Origin: Algibacillus agarilyticus
Lineage (GTDB): Bacteria; Pseudomonadota; Gammaproteobacteria; Enterobacterales; Alteromonadaceae
Direction: 5' to 3'
Assembly (NCBI RefSeq): GCF_003286125.1
Contig: NZ_QMED01000025.1
Span: 1 to 60,190, forward strand
Length of the DNA stretch: 60,190 nucleotides
The position numbers were made by a program, and so were the translations under genes. Numbering within the stretch: the stretch's first letter is position 1; each line of letters opens with the position of its first letter. Positions 35,420 through 45,748 of the stretch are shown here, piece by piece. The notes beneath the pieces are model-generated. The model ran no database searches, was not told the DNA's origin, and was given only the letters and a program-made list of their open reading frames with translations.

Positions 35420-37120
35420 TTACAAATTTGCTCTAAATTCACCGTCATGCCATAAATATAAGCGCTGGGCTTTGCCTTTTCTTACATTGATGATGAGTGC
35501 AACAACATCACCACGCTCATTTTTAACAGGGCTCATCTGTATTTTTGCTTTTGCGATACTAAAGTGAGTTTTTTGAATTTGCCATTTTTTGCTATCACCC
35601 GAAGCAGAGATTTGCTTAGCAATACCAAATACATTTTCGCCTTTAGCATTACGGTAAGCCACCGCAGCGGTTGCTGAACGCCCTTTTTGTTTGATAACTT
35701 GAAGTGAATAAACGCGTTTAATTCGATTACCATTTTCTTCATGTACAACTTGGTTTACCGTCCCAGGCATAGGATGACCATGAGTCCATTTACCCTCTTC
35801 AAACAACGCCATACGCCATTCTCGGTAGCCTTCGCCCCTTGCTTCATAAGCGGCGCCTGTTCGGCCATCATCAAGAATTAAAGGTTTGGTGCCAAAGCTT
35901 ATTTCTTGCGCTTTTTCTGAATCATAAGCCAACGTGTGTTTGTTCGTGTCGGCCAATGTTAATGGCAAGTTTAACTTTTCATTATGGGCGTTATAGAAAG
36001 TATCCGTAGTGGTATCAAGCTTCATATAATATAAATTTAAGCGACCATAGTTAGTTTTGTCATGTGTTTCATTAAAATTACACGCATGCCAAAGCGAAGT
36101 GATCACAATTTCAGTATCCGATACTTTTAAAGGGTTTATATAATGCGTATCAACCGTTATCGGGTCATTTTTTTGTGGTGTCGGCCACGTAATTTTAACG
36201 GGAGGCTCAAATGTTTGAGAGCCATTTTTCATTTTGTAATAAACCCAAGGTGATTTATGCGTACCCGCGCGCGTAAAAAAATAGATATCTCCGTTAGCCA
36301 TTTTGTAACTTGCCGTGTAAGAGGCAAACGGTGTGATATCATCTTTTACGATAAATTTGCTTAAATCATTGGGTTTAGCCGACACCACATGTGTCATTCT
36401 GCCACCCGCATGTGGCGTATCAATAGAAAATGGGTTTAAACCGTCTTCTCGTTCACCGCCATGACCACCAAACACGATATGCACATACCCTTGATTATCA
36501 ACCTCAATAATAGGTCGACCATGGCTATCGATTTTTCGCTCACCTTTAGATAAAGTGCTGTGCCCTGCTTTATAAGGACCATCCCATTCTTTCGTTTCTA
36601 AATCATAACTAGCGACATAAGGGTCAGTTAAATGACCTTGATAAACCGTATAGATTTTATTACCCACTAATTGGTGCCAACCGGTATAGGCGTTACCCGG
36701 CAAGTTATCAGTAAAAGCCGCTTTAGGAATAGCAGGAAGCTTTGTGGGTTTTACCCATTTTTTACCTAAACTTTCTTTAGGTAAATCATATATTTCATTA
36801 AACTGTTTACCCTCAGTAAATGCATCATAGATAGGTTGATACTCAGGGTATTGGCCATACAAATATTGATCGATACGCCAGCGCCAATATTCACTTGGAT
36901 AGGTTGTAGCTAAACGTTGTTCTGTTTGTAAGGCCGCAAAGGTATTGTCTTCGCTTGAATATTTAGTTATCAGTTCAGCTCTTTTTTCAAAAAAAGATTG
37001 ATCAATAGCGCTGTTAAGCGAGCTACTTTTAGGCTGTTCACTCATGGGCGATAGTGTACAAGCATTTAACATTGAAGCCGCTAAGGCAGATAATAAAGCA
37101 TATTTTAATTTTTTAATCAT
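35420..37120 (-). CDS. PL25-type ulvan lyase lipoprotein (copy b)
   Basis: This 566-residue lipoprotein has lipobox LNAC. An N-terminal extension of about 120 residues with Trp/Tyr-rich text (YWRWRIDQYLYGQYPEY) precedes the propeller. The propeller carries GNKIYTVYQGHLTDPYVASYD, KIDSHGRPIIEVDNQGYVHI, VFGGHGGERE and MANGDIYFFTRAGTHKSPWV, the same landmarks as copy a. PL25 enzymes are ulvan lyases that use a histidine/tyrosine pair for beta-elimination; the His in FGGHGG is one candidate. It ends at a strong terminator. The N-terminal extension is absent from copy a and may be a docking or dimerisation part. Confidence 0.77.
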   Translation of the reverse strand: MIKKLKYALLSALAASMLNACTLSPMSEQPKSSSLNSAIDQSFFEKRAELITKYSSEDNTFAALQTEQRLATTYPSEYWRWRIDQYLYGQYPEYQPIYDAFTEGKQFNEIYDLPKESLGKKWVKPTKLPAIPKAAFTDNLPGNAYTGWHQLVGNKIYTVYQGHLTDPYVASYDLETKEWDGPYKAGHSTLSKGERKIDSHGRPIIEVDNQGYVHIVFGGHGGEREDGLNPFSIDTPHAGGRMTHVVSAKPNDLSKFIVKDDITPFASYTASYKMANGDIYFFTRAGTHKSPWVYYKMKNGSQTFEPPVKITWPTPQKNDPITVDTHYINPLKVSDTEIVITSLWHACNFNETHDKTNYGRLNLYYMKLDTTTDTFYNAHNEKLNLPLTLADTNKHTLAYDSEKAQEISFGTKPLILDDGRTGAAYEARGEGYREWRMALFEEGKWTHGHPMPGTVNQVVHEENGNRIKRVYSLQVIKQKGRSATAAVAYRNAKGENVFGIAKQISASGDSKKWQIQKTHFSIAKAKIQMSPVKNERGDVVALIINVRKGKAQRLYLWHDGEFRANL

Positions 37121-37233
37121 GGCTCACGCTCTAATCATTTATAGTTTGCAATAACATCTGTTAACAATAACACAACAATTAAACATAACCACTAATTATT
37201 TATCATTTATAATCAATATTAATCATAGATTTA

Positions 37234-37422
37234 ACTATATTAAAGCGATCGGGTTTTAGGGCTAGGTTTTAGGGGTAGGTTTCTAGTTCCAGACGCCATG
37301 AGCATATGCGCTACTATGTGATTGAGGCCGCCTAAATGGATTTAGGTGTTAGAACGACGCAGGAGCCAAAGTCGAGAGTAAGCGCTGACAATGAACCATA
37401 AAACCTGAGCGAGAAGACTATA
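37234..37422. repeat. Inverted-repeat element X, copy 1 (minus orientation)
   Basis: Read on the minus strand, it starts TATAGTCTTCTCGCTCAGG and ends CCCGATCGCTTTAATATAGT, matching 59658-59786. It carries about 60 extra bases in the middle (CGACTTTGGCTCC and on). It is non-coding. It lies upstream of the GH106 remnant. Confidence 0.75.
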
Positions 37423-37486
37423 ATTAGCGGTTAAACAGGCTTTTAGTTATTTAAACACGCCCTAATAAATAAATTTAAATTCAAAC

Positions 37487-37500
37487 GGTATCAATTTCAC
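37487..37500 (+). promoter_or_regulatory. Shared motif GGTATCAATTTCAC upstream of the GH106 remnant
   Basis: This is the third occurrence of the motif, 86 bp before the remnant's start, with TTTGTATATCA about 26 bases downstream as a -10 candidate. The promoter appears to have outlived its gene. Confidence 0.5.
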
Positions 37501-37572
37501 CTACAGCTGTCTGTTCTTTGTATATCAAAATGCGTTACCGCATTATTTAATTCAGATAACGGAACAAACCTC

Positions 37573-37929
37573 ATGCTGCTTTTATCCAAATTAAAACGAA
37601 CAGCCAATGTACTGGCAATCGCTACATTAACAACCCTGATTAGTTGCGCAGATCAAACATCAAATCAAGCACCTTTAGAGCTGACAACTCGCTCAGCATC
37701 TGCAATGTTGCAGCCGTTTAAACAGCCCTCCGCCCATAACAAACCACTCACTTGGTATCATGTAATGAATGACAACATGTCGAAAGAAATTGAAGCAAAC
37801 TATTTAGAGGCCATGGCTGATGCCGGTATTGGTGGCACCATTTTATTTAAAATTGGCCTTAATATACCTAAAGGTAAGGTAACGTTAAAAACCATTAAAG
37901 CGATTAATTTAACAAAAATTGATTGGTAA
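37573..37929 (+). pseudogene. N-terminal remnant of a GH106 alpha-L-rhamnosidase
   Basis: This 118-residue frame begins with a lipoprotein signal (lipobox LISC) and continues KPLTWYHVMNDNMSKEIEANY, AGIGGTILFKIGLNIPKGKV, matching the first ~115 residues of the GH106 at 19682 (KPLTWFHAMSGNM, GLGGTLLFNVTQGIPLGKV). It stops after NLTKIDW, where the intact enzyme continues for over a thousand residues. No later part of a GH106 is seen before the sulfatase, so an internal deletion has removed the gene body. It is not expected to be active. Confidence 0.88.
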
Positions 37930-38066
37930 CACGCTAGTTTAAAAAACATAAGCGCATTAATGAATGTATAGGGTGACAAACTAACATTGTAACCCTATAG
38001 CCAAGTTAACATGGGTATCCATATGGCTGTGCGCTAAAATAATCAATAACAAGAGAGATTAAGCAC

Positions 38067-39860
38067 ATGAACAACAGCACAGTGCAAACAAATTTACTCC
38101 GGCAATTTATTTATAACCGGTTAGTTCAATTAACATTAATGTTAACGGTTACGTTATTAACCGCGTGCTCTGAACCAAAACCACAAAATAAGCTGAGCCC
38201 ACCCACTACAGCAAGCATAAATGCAACAAAACAACCGAATATTCTATGGCTTGTACTTGAAGATATGAGCCCTATTTTAGAAGTTTATGGTGACCATACG
38301 GTAAAAACACCCAACATCACACAGTTAGCAAACGAAGGCGTTAAATATACGAATGTTTATTCACCTTCGGGTGTATGCGCGCCAAGTCGAGCGGCTCTCG
38401 CGCTAGGCATGTACCCGACTGCCATTGGTGCAAATAATATGCGAGTTAGTTCTTATACTCAGGTAACAGGTTTACCTAAATACGCCGCATTACCACCACC
38501 TGAAGCTAAAATGTTAAGTCATTACATGAGATTGGCCGGTTATTACACGACTAATAATTATAAAACCGACTATCAATTTAAAGCCCCCCCAACGGCTTGG
38601 CATGAAAGTGGTATTACCGCACATTGGCGTAATAGACCTCATAATGACCAACCCTTTTTCTCTATTATGAATTTTACGACCACTCATGAATCAGGTTTAT
38701 TCGAACCTTATGGGATCCGTCGTATTGAAGAGCGCCATTACCACGGGGCGAATGCTGAAAAAGCGGTCGAATTACATAAAGCGAGACCTAAAAAAACGAC
38801 CGAAGAAAATAGCCCAGTGCATTTACCAAAAGATACCGAATTTACAACTATTCCACCCTACTTACCCAATACACCGGTTGTGCAACGCGATTTTTGGAAA
38901 ATGTATAATAATTTGGCCGAAGCTGATCGCCAAATTGGTGCGGTATTGGGCGATTTAAAAGCCGATGGCTTATTAGATAATACGATTATTGTATTTTATA
39001 GTGATCACGGTGGTCCGCTTCCTCGCCAAAAGCGTTTAACCTATGATTCAGGGTTAAAAGTTCCTTTAATTATTCGCTATCCAGATGGTCGAATGGCCGG
39101 TACAACCGATGATCAGCTGATTAGTTTTATTGATTTTGCCCCAACAACATTAAGTATGGTTGGCGCCAAAATTCCTAAACATATGCACGGGCAAAGTTTT
39201 ATTAATAATGCCGACAACAAACGTCAGTATATACATGCAGCGGCAGATCGTTTTGATGACGATAGTGATGTGATCAGAGCCGTAAAAGACAAGCGTTATA
39301 AGTATATTCGCAATTATAAACCTGAAAAAGGTTATTACCTGTCTTTGCAATATCGTGAAAAGATCCCAACCATGCAAGAACTTTTAAGATTACGAGACGC
39401 GGGTAAATTAACAAAAGCACAAGCTCTTTGGTTTAGACCAAACAAAAATAGAGACGAATTATTTGATACATGGGAAGATCCGCATGAGTTGAATGACTTA
39501 TCGGCTAACCCAAAATATAAAGCCCAAATGCAAACATTAAGCAATGAAATGGATCGGTGGTTAGCACAAATTGGTGATAATCCAGGTTACCCAGAAAAAC
39601 AAATGATTAACGACATGTGGCAAGGCAGCAACATAATGCCTGTAACCGCCGACCCCGTTATAAACCTTAAGCAGGGACTTGTCGTTATTAGCAGTCAAAC
39701 ACAAGGCGCATCGATAGGGTATAAAATAATAACAAAATCAGGCAAAACAACTCATGCTTGGCAAATATATGAACACCCTTTTAAGCTACCCGATGGCGCA
39801 ACATTACAAACCATTGCACACCGTATCGGCTATGCCGAAAGTGCAGTCATTAGCCAATAA
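38067..39860 (+). CDS. Type I (formylglycine) sulfatase lipoprotein
   Basis: This 597-residue lipoprotein has lipobox LTAC. The sulfatase fold shows NILWLVLEDMSP (metal-binding acidic pair), the formylglycine motif CAPSR in SGVCAPSRAALALGMYP, HESGLFEPYG, and DHGGPLPRQKR for metal and sulfate. The Cys form needs an anaerobic-type or FGE-type maturase encoded elsewhere. The pattern is nearest to the heparan-N-sulfatase-like branch of family S1, members of which are common in ulvan loci. Likely job: removing sulfate from rhamnose-sulfate units of ulvan fragments in the periplasm. It is followed by a strong bidirectional terminator. Confidence 0.92.
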   Translation: MNNSTVQTNLLRQFIYNRLVQLTLMLTVTLLTACSEPKPQNKLSPPTTASINATKQPNILWLVLEDMSPILEVYGDHTVKTPNITQLANEGVKYTNVYSPSGVCAPSRAALALGMYPTAIGANNMRVSSYTQVTGLPKYAALPPPEAKMLSHYMRLAGYYTTNNYKTDYQFKAPPTAWHESGITAHWRNRPHNDQPFFSIMNFTTTHESGLFEPYGIRRIEERHYHGANAEKAVELHKARPKKTTEENSPVHLPKDTEFTTIPPYLPNTPVVQRDFWKMYNNLAEADRQIGAVLGDLKADGLLDNTIIVFYSDHGGPLPRQKRLTYDSGLKVPLIIRYPDGRMAGTTDDQLISFIDFAPTTLSMVGAKIPKHMHGQSFINNADNKRQYIHAAADRFDDDSDVIRAVKDKRYKYIRNYKPEKGYYLSLQYREKIPTMQELLRLRDAGKLTKAQALWFRPNKNRDELFDTWEDPHELNDLSANPKYKAQMQTLSNEMDRWLAQIGDNPGYPEKQMINDMWQGSNIMPVTADPVINLKQGLVVISSQTQGASIGYKIITKSGKTTHAWQIYEHPFKLPDGATLQTIAHRIGYAESAVISQ

Positions 39861-39931
39861 CATATTAATGAGCAAAGGGGGCTTAACGTTGCAACGACGT
39901 GTACAACCTTTTGTATTTAACATCTCAATTA

Positions 39932-39970
39932 AATAAAGGGTTTAAACCTCTCAAGTTTAAACCCTTTATT
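39932..39970. terminator. Bidirectional terminator between the sulfatase and the chemoreceptor
   Basis: AATAAAGGGTTTAAAC and GTTTAAACCCTTTATT form a perfect 16-bp stem around a 7-base loop, with A/T-rich flanks on both sides, between two convergent genes. Confidence 0.88.
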
Positions 39971-40040
39971 TTATAACCTAAGCTGTTATTTATCGTTCAA
40001 GCTATCAACGTGGGTAACGTTTTACTGTCTCACTCGTCCA

Positions 40041-42104
40041 TTATTTAAAATTAAAAACAGATATATTATCCATTAACTGATCACCATTTTTAGATAACAC
40101 TTCGATTGACGATAATGTTTCTTTGCTTTGATTATGCATTGCATCAGAGTCGTCTTTAACACTATGGATCCGTTCATTAATTTCAGCAGCCACATTGGTT
40201 TGCTCTTCGGCGGCAACCGCAATTTGATTCGACATATCAGATATTTGATCAAGTTCAGTTTTAATAACACTAAAGGCACCCGTGCTCTTTTCAACAATAT
40301 CAACAGCCGCTTGACCATTACTTTGCAATGTTTCCATTTTAGATGTGGCCTGCATTGCGCCATTAATTAAGCTTTCAATTTGAACTTGGATTTGCTCGGT
40401 TGAGTCTTGCGTGCGTTTAGATAAATTGCGAACTTCATCTGCTACCACAGCAAAACCACGGCCCATTTCACCCGCTCTTGCGGCTTCAATAGCGGCATTA
40501 AGTGCCAATAAATTAGTTTGCTCTGATATGCCTTTAATCACTTGTAAAACATGACTAATGTTATTAGCTTCGGTATTTAAATTAGTCACCAATTTACTCG
40601 TGTCGCCTAATTCTAAAATCAAGTTATCGATCGTTTGCTTAGTTTGATCGGCATCAACTTCACTATTCACTGAAATATCATAAACCCGCTGCACACTCTC
40701 TGATGTACCTGTGGCCATTTTAGACACTTCATAAATAGTGGTTGTCATTTCATTAACCGCCACCGAGATGTTGTCGGTGGCATCTTTTTGGTTATCAATT
40801 AAACGCATCGATTCATTCATCGATTTTGAAACGTCTTTAGCAATAGAATCTAACGACACAATTTTTTCGCGCACGCTTGATAAAGTGTGCTCAAACGTTG
40901 TAATCAAAGAATTAAATGCTTGCCCAACTAAACTTAATTCGTTTTTTCCTTCAATGTGGCTGCGAAGCGTCATGTCTTTAGTTGAAGCTAAATTATCTAA
41001 GTCTCGTATTAAAGCTTTTAAGGGGGTATTAATACTAATAATAATCTTGATCGAAATGAGAGCGAGTACAATGACTAAAATAATAATCAAAATTAAGGTT
41101 TGATAAACCTGACTTTCCGCTTCATCTATAACTTGGTTTTTAGCTTCATCAATTTTGTTTAGGGTGTGATCTAATACGTTTTCATAACTTGAGTTAATTT
41201 CGCCGCCGATATCAAGCCACTCGTCAACATTAAGATCAATTTGTTTGTTAACATAATTATCTGATTTACGGCCTATCAATGTATATTGCTTATTGGCAAA
41301 TATATAAGCATCGGTATCGGTTAAGTTTTTACGAAAGTAAGAGACGCTTTCAACATCTGAAAAACGAACAAAATTGTCAACAAAATTGGCTTCTAGTGCC
41401 GTTCTTTTAACAATATCACCAAAAAATTTTACGGTTAAATCACCTGTAATACCACGATAGATATCACCTACTAATTGAATTGAACTATCTTGCGCATAAA
41501 TTAAATTTTTAAGTGCGTTGGTCAGTAATGAAAGCCGCTCGTTTTTAGCGGCTAATAAAACGACCTGATTAGTCGATATTTTTAAACTTTTTACTATTTT
41601 TTGGTAAGAAAGAATCGTCCAAGTATATTTGCCAGTTCGATTCATTTCAGGGGTATTCAATAATTTTTTTAAACGTTTGTCAGCTAGATCCCTTGCAATT
41701 GTTAACCCTTGCAATGATTGTTTAACTTGATTTATGTCTTTAACAAATTGGCTAAATTGTGCGTATTTCGATTTGTCATTAATAAAGTTATGGTATTTTT
41801 TAATGGCTCTATCAACAGGCTCTCGGGTGTTTAACATATCCTGTTCATATTCCATTCCCGTTTCATCACTTGAGCTGCCAGGCCCAAGATACATTTTGGT
41901 ATACATTAATTCTTGTTGTATGGCTGAAAGTAAGGGCGAAGCGGTATATACGTATTTTTGCAGCATTTCTAATTGTTGAGTATTGGTCAATTCACTTTGG
42001 GCATTGCCTAATTTCTCTAATGCTAAAACAAGGGTCGCAATTAATGGGATAGCTACTAAAAGCAATATTCGCGTTTTTATTTTTATCTGACTAATTATTT
42101 TCAT
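40041..42104 (-). CDS. Methyl-accepting chemotaxis protein with NIT-like sensor
   Basis: This 687-residue protein has a first membrane helix (about 13-30, [16 protein letters not shown]), a large helical periplasmic domain (about 35-335) resembling NIT sensors ([29 protein letters not shown]), a second helix (about 340-360, [16 protein letters not shown]), a HAMP linker and the MCP signalling hairpin with [21 protein letters not shown] and [15 protein letters not shown]. It has no CheR-binding pentapeptide at the C-terminus. It should feed the CheA/CheW system. Placed between the sulfatase and a GH78 gene, it may guide swimming towards ulvan-derived ligands; the ligand is unknown. It is divergent from the GH78 gene at 42483. 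Confidence 0.93.
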   Translation of the reverse strand: MKIISQIKIKTRILLLVAIPLIATLVLALEKLGNAQSELTNTQQLEMLQKYVYTASPLLSAIQQELMYTKMYLGPGSSSDETGMEYEQDMLNTREPVDRAIKKYHNFINDKSKYAQFSQFVKDINQVKQSLQGLTIARDLADKRLKKLLNTPEMNRTGKYTWTILSYQKIVKSLKISTNQVVLLAAKNERLSLLTNALKNLIYAQDSSIQLVGDIYRGITGDLTVKFFGDIVKRTALEANFVDNFVRFSDVESVSYFRKNLTDTDAYIFANKQYTLIGRKSDNYVNKQIDLNVDEWLDIGGEINSSYENVLDHTLNKIDEAKNQVIDEAESQVYQTLILIIILVIVLALISIKIIISINTPLKALIRDLDNLASTKDMTLRSHIEGKNELSLVGQAFNSLITTFEHTLSSVREKIVSLDSIAKDVSKSMNESMRLIDNQKDATDNISVAVNEMTTTIYEVSKMATGTSESVQRVYDISVNSEVDADQTKQTIDNLILELGDTSKLVTNLNTEANNISHVLQVIKGISEQTNLLALNAAIEAARAGEMGRGFAVVADEVRNLSKRTQDSTEQIQVQIESLINGAMQATSKMETLQSNGQAAVDIVEKSTGAFSVIKTELDQISDMSNQIAVAAEEQTNVAAEINERIHSVKDDSDAMHNQSKETLSSIEVLSKNGDQLMDNISVFNFK

Positions 42105-42482
42105 CTTTAATTTACAACCCCTAGAACCAATCCGTTAGAATCGACAATGACACAACACAAATGACTACACAAAGCACTATATAAACATATATGACCTAAT
42201 ATAAAAAGTAAAACACCACATGTGATTTAGTAAGATTGTTATACCGATAAGAACACACACACCCTTATAAAAACAGGCAGTCAGTTGAATAACCCCGAGT
42301 AAATTGGGTATAACGTAATTCACAACAAGTAGATTGATACGGATAATAAGTCAATTATAAGAATTAGTAATAAATTCACGTTGCCAAAGCAACTAGATAA
42401 CCTTACATTTAACCTATTATGACTGATTGTAATTATTAGTTGATTATTAGCTATTTTATCTAAGTGAAATTTAACAATACAT

Positions 42483-44696
42483 ATGCCTACTTTATTGATT
42501 CGAAGCCGCAAAAGTCTTTACCTTTTCATTGTTTTTATATTGGTGGGTTGTCAGCAAATAAGCACAATACAGCCATCCTATTTTTTTCAACCCAATGATT
42601 TACGAATCGAATTATTAAAAGGCACTCAGGTTTTCAATATCAATGATAAAGCACCTGAATTTAGTTGGGCGGTCAACGCTGAACAGAATTATGCAGCGCA
42701 AACGGCTTATCAAATACAGTTATGGGATTTAACCACCCAGCAAGCATATCAATCACAACCCTGGTGGGATTCTGGCCAACAACAATCTGGTCAATCTGCT
42801 GCGGTTTCATACCAAGGCAAACCATTAACGCCCAATACAACTTACCAATGGCGAGTCAAGGTTTGGTTACAATCATCACAATTGCAAACGATTGAAAGTG
42901 CTTGGTCTGCACCACAACTATTTAAAACAGCTAAAAAAATGAATGCGTTTGCAAGCCAACATCCTTTAACCACCAGCAATGTGCCGGCTAAATACATCAA
43001 AAAACTAAAATCAGGCAATTACTTAATTGATTTTGGTAAAGTGGGATTTGGTTATTTAGCGCTTACTTTAACCAGTACAGCAGCAGGAAACATAAACGTT
43101 ATTTTATCTGAACGCGGCGATGATCAGGGCGCACTGCAAGTCACAAACAACAAATCAAGTGTGCGATATTACCAAGTGCCATTAGCGGTTAATGCCAAAC
43201 AAGATGTGTATGCCGTGCATCCTCCGCGAGATAAGCGTAATACCAAAGCCAATAAAGCGATTGCGATCCCCGCGCAATTTGGCCGTATTAGCCCTTTTAG
43301 ATATGTTGAAATCGATCCCGGTGAACTCAGCATTTCAAATATTCAGGCTACGCAAGTGATGTTGCATTATCCTTTTAATGAACATGCGTCTTACTTTAAT
43401 TCAAGTGATCAAACTTTAAACGCGATTTGGGATTTATCGAAATACAGCATGAAAGCAACAAGCTTTGCCGGTATATATGTCGATGGTGATCGTGAACGCA
43501 TACCTTATGAAGCTGATGCGTATATAAATCAATTATCGCACTATCTAGTTGACGACGAATATTCGCTAGCTCGTTATTCACATGAGTATCTCATGGATCA
43601 TCAAACATGGCCTACAGAATGGAAACAACATTCCATTATGATGGCTTGGACAGATTGGCAGTATACGGGGGACCTTGAATCACTGAAACAATTTTATAAA
43701 CAATTGAAAACCGATAAAGCTTTTTTAAATTTAGCCAACGATGACGGTTTATTAGAGAGTTTCCCTATTCAAAAACGGGCAAAAAATCGTGATATTGTGG
43801 ATTGGCCACCGAACGAACGGGATGGTTTTGAATTTAAAAAAATCAATACCGTTGTTAATGCTTTTCACTATTTAAATTTAAACCAAATGGTACAAATAGC
43901 TAAAGCACTGGGTTATCAACACGATGCGGCTATTTATCAAAAACGGGCAAAAAGACTCTACCAAGCTTTTAATCAACAGTTATTTGATCAGCAAACCGGG
44001 TTATACCGCGATGGTGTCGGATCTAATCACAGTTCAGCTCATGCCAACATATTGCCTTTAGCGGTTGGTTTAGTGCCTGATAAAAGAAAAGCTAATGTGA
44101 TTACTTTTATTAAAGCAAAAAAAATGGCCGTGAGCGTTTATTTTGCGCAATATTTACTCGAAGCTTTGTATTTGACTAATGAATCAGCACACGCTTTATC
44201 ATTGTTAACATCCAAAGGCATTCGCAGTTGGTTTAACATGATAAGAGTGGGGTCAACGATCACGCTTGAAGCTTGGGACGATAAATTTAAACCCAACCAA
44301 GATTGGAATCATGCTTGGGGTGCAGTACCGGGGAATATTGTTGGTCGATTTATTTTAGGTGTTCGTCCTTTAGCGCCCGGTTTTTCAACCTTCAGTATTG
44401 CACCTCAACTTGCAGATCTAACCTTAGCAGAAGGTAAAGTACCCAGTATAAAAGGCCCCATTAATATTAAAGCGGAGCAAGTATTAGGACAGTCTGTCAC
44501 ATTACACTTTACCGTACCCAATAATTCAAATGCCATTGTCAGTTTGCCTTTTGCTGAAGGAAAACACATTAAATCGGTTGTCATCAACAACAGCCCCGTT
44601 GATTTTGATGCACTAACCGGACGTTTAATTAATGATGATTTTCCACCAGGCGAATACAAACTTAAACTTGTTTATAACGCGAGTAGCACCCAGTAA
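42483..44696 (+). CDS. GH78-like alpha-L-rhamnosidase, lipoprotein
   Basis: This 737-residue lipoprotein (lipobox LVGC) starts at ATG 42483. It has a fibronectin-like N-domain (APEFSWAVNAEQ, TYQWRVKVW), a beta-sandwich with IDFGKVGFGYLALTL, and a six-hairpin catalytic domain with YVDGDRERIPYEADAYINQ, MAWTDWQYTGDLE, TLEAWDDKFKPNQDWNHAWG and a C-terminal sandwich. The motif DGDRERIPYEAD differs from both other GH78-type proteins here, so the three are probably specialised for different linkages. It lacks the Bac_rhamnosid_N domain of the 975-residue enzyme. It probably acts in the periplasm on rhamnose-rich ulvan oligomers. Confidence 0.87.
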   Translation: MPTLLIRSRKSLYLFIVFILVGCQQISTIQPSYFFQPNDLRIELLKGTQVFNINDKAPEFSWAVNAEQNYAAQTAYQIQLWDLTTQQAYQSQPWWDSGQQQSGQSAAVSYQGKPLTPNTTYQWRVKVWLQSSQLQTIESAWSAPQLFKTAKKMNAFASQHPLTTSNVPAKYIKKLKSGNYLIDFGKVGFGYLALTLTSTAAGNINVILSERGDDQGALQVTNNKSSVRYYQVPLAVNAKQDVYAVHPPRDKRNTKANKAIAIPAQFGRISPFRYVEIDPGELSISNIQATQVMLHYPFNEHASYFNSSDQTLNAIWDLSKYSMKATSFAGIYVDGDRERIPYEADAYINQLSHYLVDDEYSLARYSHEYLMDHQTWPTEWKQHSIMMAWTDWQYTGDLESLKQFYKQLKTDKAFLNLANDDGLLESFPIQKRAKNRDIVDWPPNERDGFEFKKINTVVNAFHYLNLNQMVQIAKALGYQHDAAIYQKRAKRLYQAFNQQLFDQQTGLYRDGVGSNHSSAHANILPLAVGLVPDKRKANVITFIKAKKMAVSVYFAQYLLEALYLTNESAHALSLLTSKGIRSWFNMIRVGSTITLEAWDDKFKPNQDWNHAWGAVPGNIVGRFILGVRPLAPGFSTFSIAPQLADLTLAEGKVPSIKGPINIKAEQVLGQSVTLHFTVPNNSNAIVSLPFAEGKHIKSVVINNSPVDFDALTGRLINDDFPPGEYKLKLVYNASSTQ

Positions 44697-44799
44697 AACC
44701 TAAACTTTGTTATGATTTTAATTACCACTGACAATTAGGGGATATAAATCTATACCTTTTTGTTATAGTGCTCTCAATATTTCATAATAAGGATTTAAT

Positions 44800-45675
44800 G
44801 TGTTTCAAACTATTCAATTCGCATCTCAGGGTGCAAAACTCGCAGGCAACTTATACTTACCCGAACAAATCGATAAAACAGAAAAATCATTACCCGTTGT
44901 TGTTTTATGCCATGGTTTTTGCGGCGTAAAAGAATTATTGCTACCCGCGTACGCACAAGCATTTGCTAACGCAGGTTATGCCGCGCTCACATTTGATTAC
45001 CGTGGTTTTGGTGAAAGTGAAGGCGAAACAGGCCGTTTGGTGCCCGCCTTACAAATAGAAGATATTAAAGCAGCGGTTAGTTGGTTAAGCGAACACAAAG
45101 CCATTGATAGCGATAGAATTGCGTTATGGGGGAGTTCGTTTGGTGGCGCGAATGCTATTATTACCGCCGCTGCTTTACCTAAAATCAAAACAGTAATATG
45201 CCAACTCGCCTTTGCTAATGGTGAAAGAGTGATAACAGACTCGATGTCAGCAGAAGACAAAGCTAAATTTATTGGCACATTAGAAAAAATGCGTGATAAA
45301 AAAGCCAAAACCGGTAAAGAAATGATGGTGCCAATTTCTAAAGTGCTAAGTGATGAGCAATCACAACAATTTTACCGCGATTATAAAGACGAATTTCCGG
45401 CCTTAGGCATCAAAATCCCCTTTTTAACTATTTGGGAAACAATACAACATAAGCCCGAAACCGTCGTGGCGAATGTAAAAGTGCCATTATTGATTGTTGC
45501 CGCTGAAAACGACAGTGTTAACCCATTAGCCGAGTCACAGGCATTATACGATTTAGCCAACGAACCCAAAGCCCTTTATATTGAAAAATCAGCAAGCCAT
45601 TACCAGCTCTACGCAGGTGAATGTTTCGATCGAGTAATCAACGAACAATTAAACTGGTTAAAAAAATATTTGTAA
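44800..45675 (+). CDS. Alpha/beta hydrolase, dienelactone/acyl-esterase type
   Basis: The start is GTG 44800 with AAGGA six bases upstream; an overlapping ATG at 44798 is in another frame. The 291-residue cytoplasmic protein has the alpha/beta hydrolase plan: LCHGFCGVKE (oxyanion), TFDYRGFGESEGE, nucleophile Ser in LWGSSFGGAN, Asp in AENDSVNP, and His in SASHYQLY. It has no signal peptide. It follows the GH78-like gene by about 100 bases in the same direction. It may be an esterase for deacylation of sugars or other small esters; the substrate is not evident. Confidence 0.85.
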   Translation: MFQTIQFASQGAKLAGNLYLPEQIDKTEKSLPVVVLCHGFCGVKELLLPAYAQAFANAGYAALTFDYRGFGESEGETGRLVPALQIEDIKAAVSWLSEHKAIDSDRIALWGSSFGGANAIITAAALPKIKTVICQLAFANGERVITDSMSAEDKAKFIGTLEKMRDKKAKTGKEMMVPISKVLSDEQSQQFYRDYKDEFPALGIKIPFLTIWETIQHKPETVVANVKVPLLIVAAENDSVNPLAESQALYDLANEPKALYIEKSASHYQLYAGECFDRVINEQLNWLKKYL

Positions 45676-45748
45676 TATTTTAGTTCAGCGAAACGCTTAA
45701 CAACACCACAAAACTAATACTAGAGCGAGTATTAGAGTAGAGAAAAAA

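Noticed and set aside
26015-37120. BNR-type propeller proteins as sialidases
   Set aside because: They lack sialidase Asp-box and arginine-triad patterns; the histidine motifs and the surrounding rhamnosidase and sulfatase genes fit ulvan lyases better.
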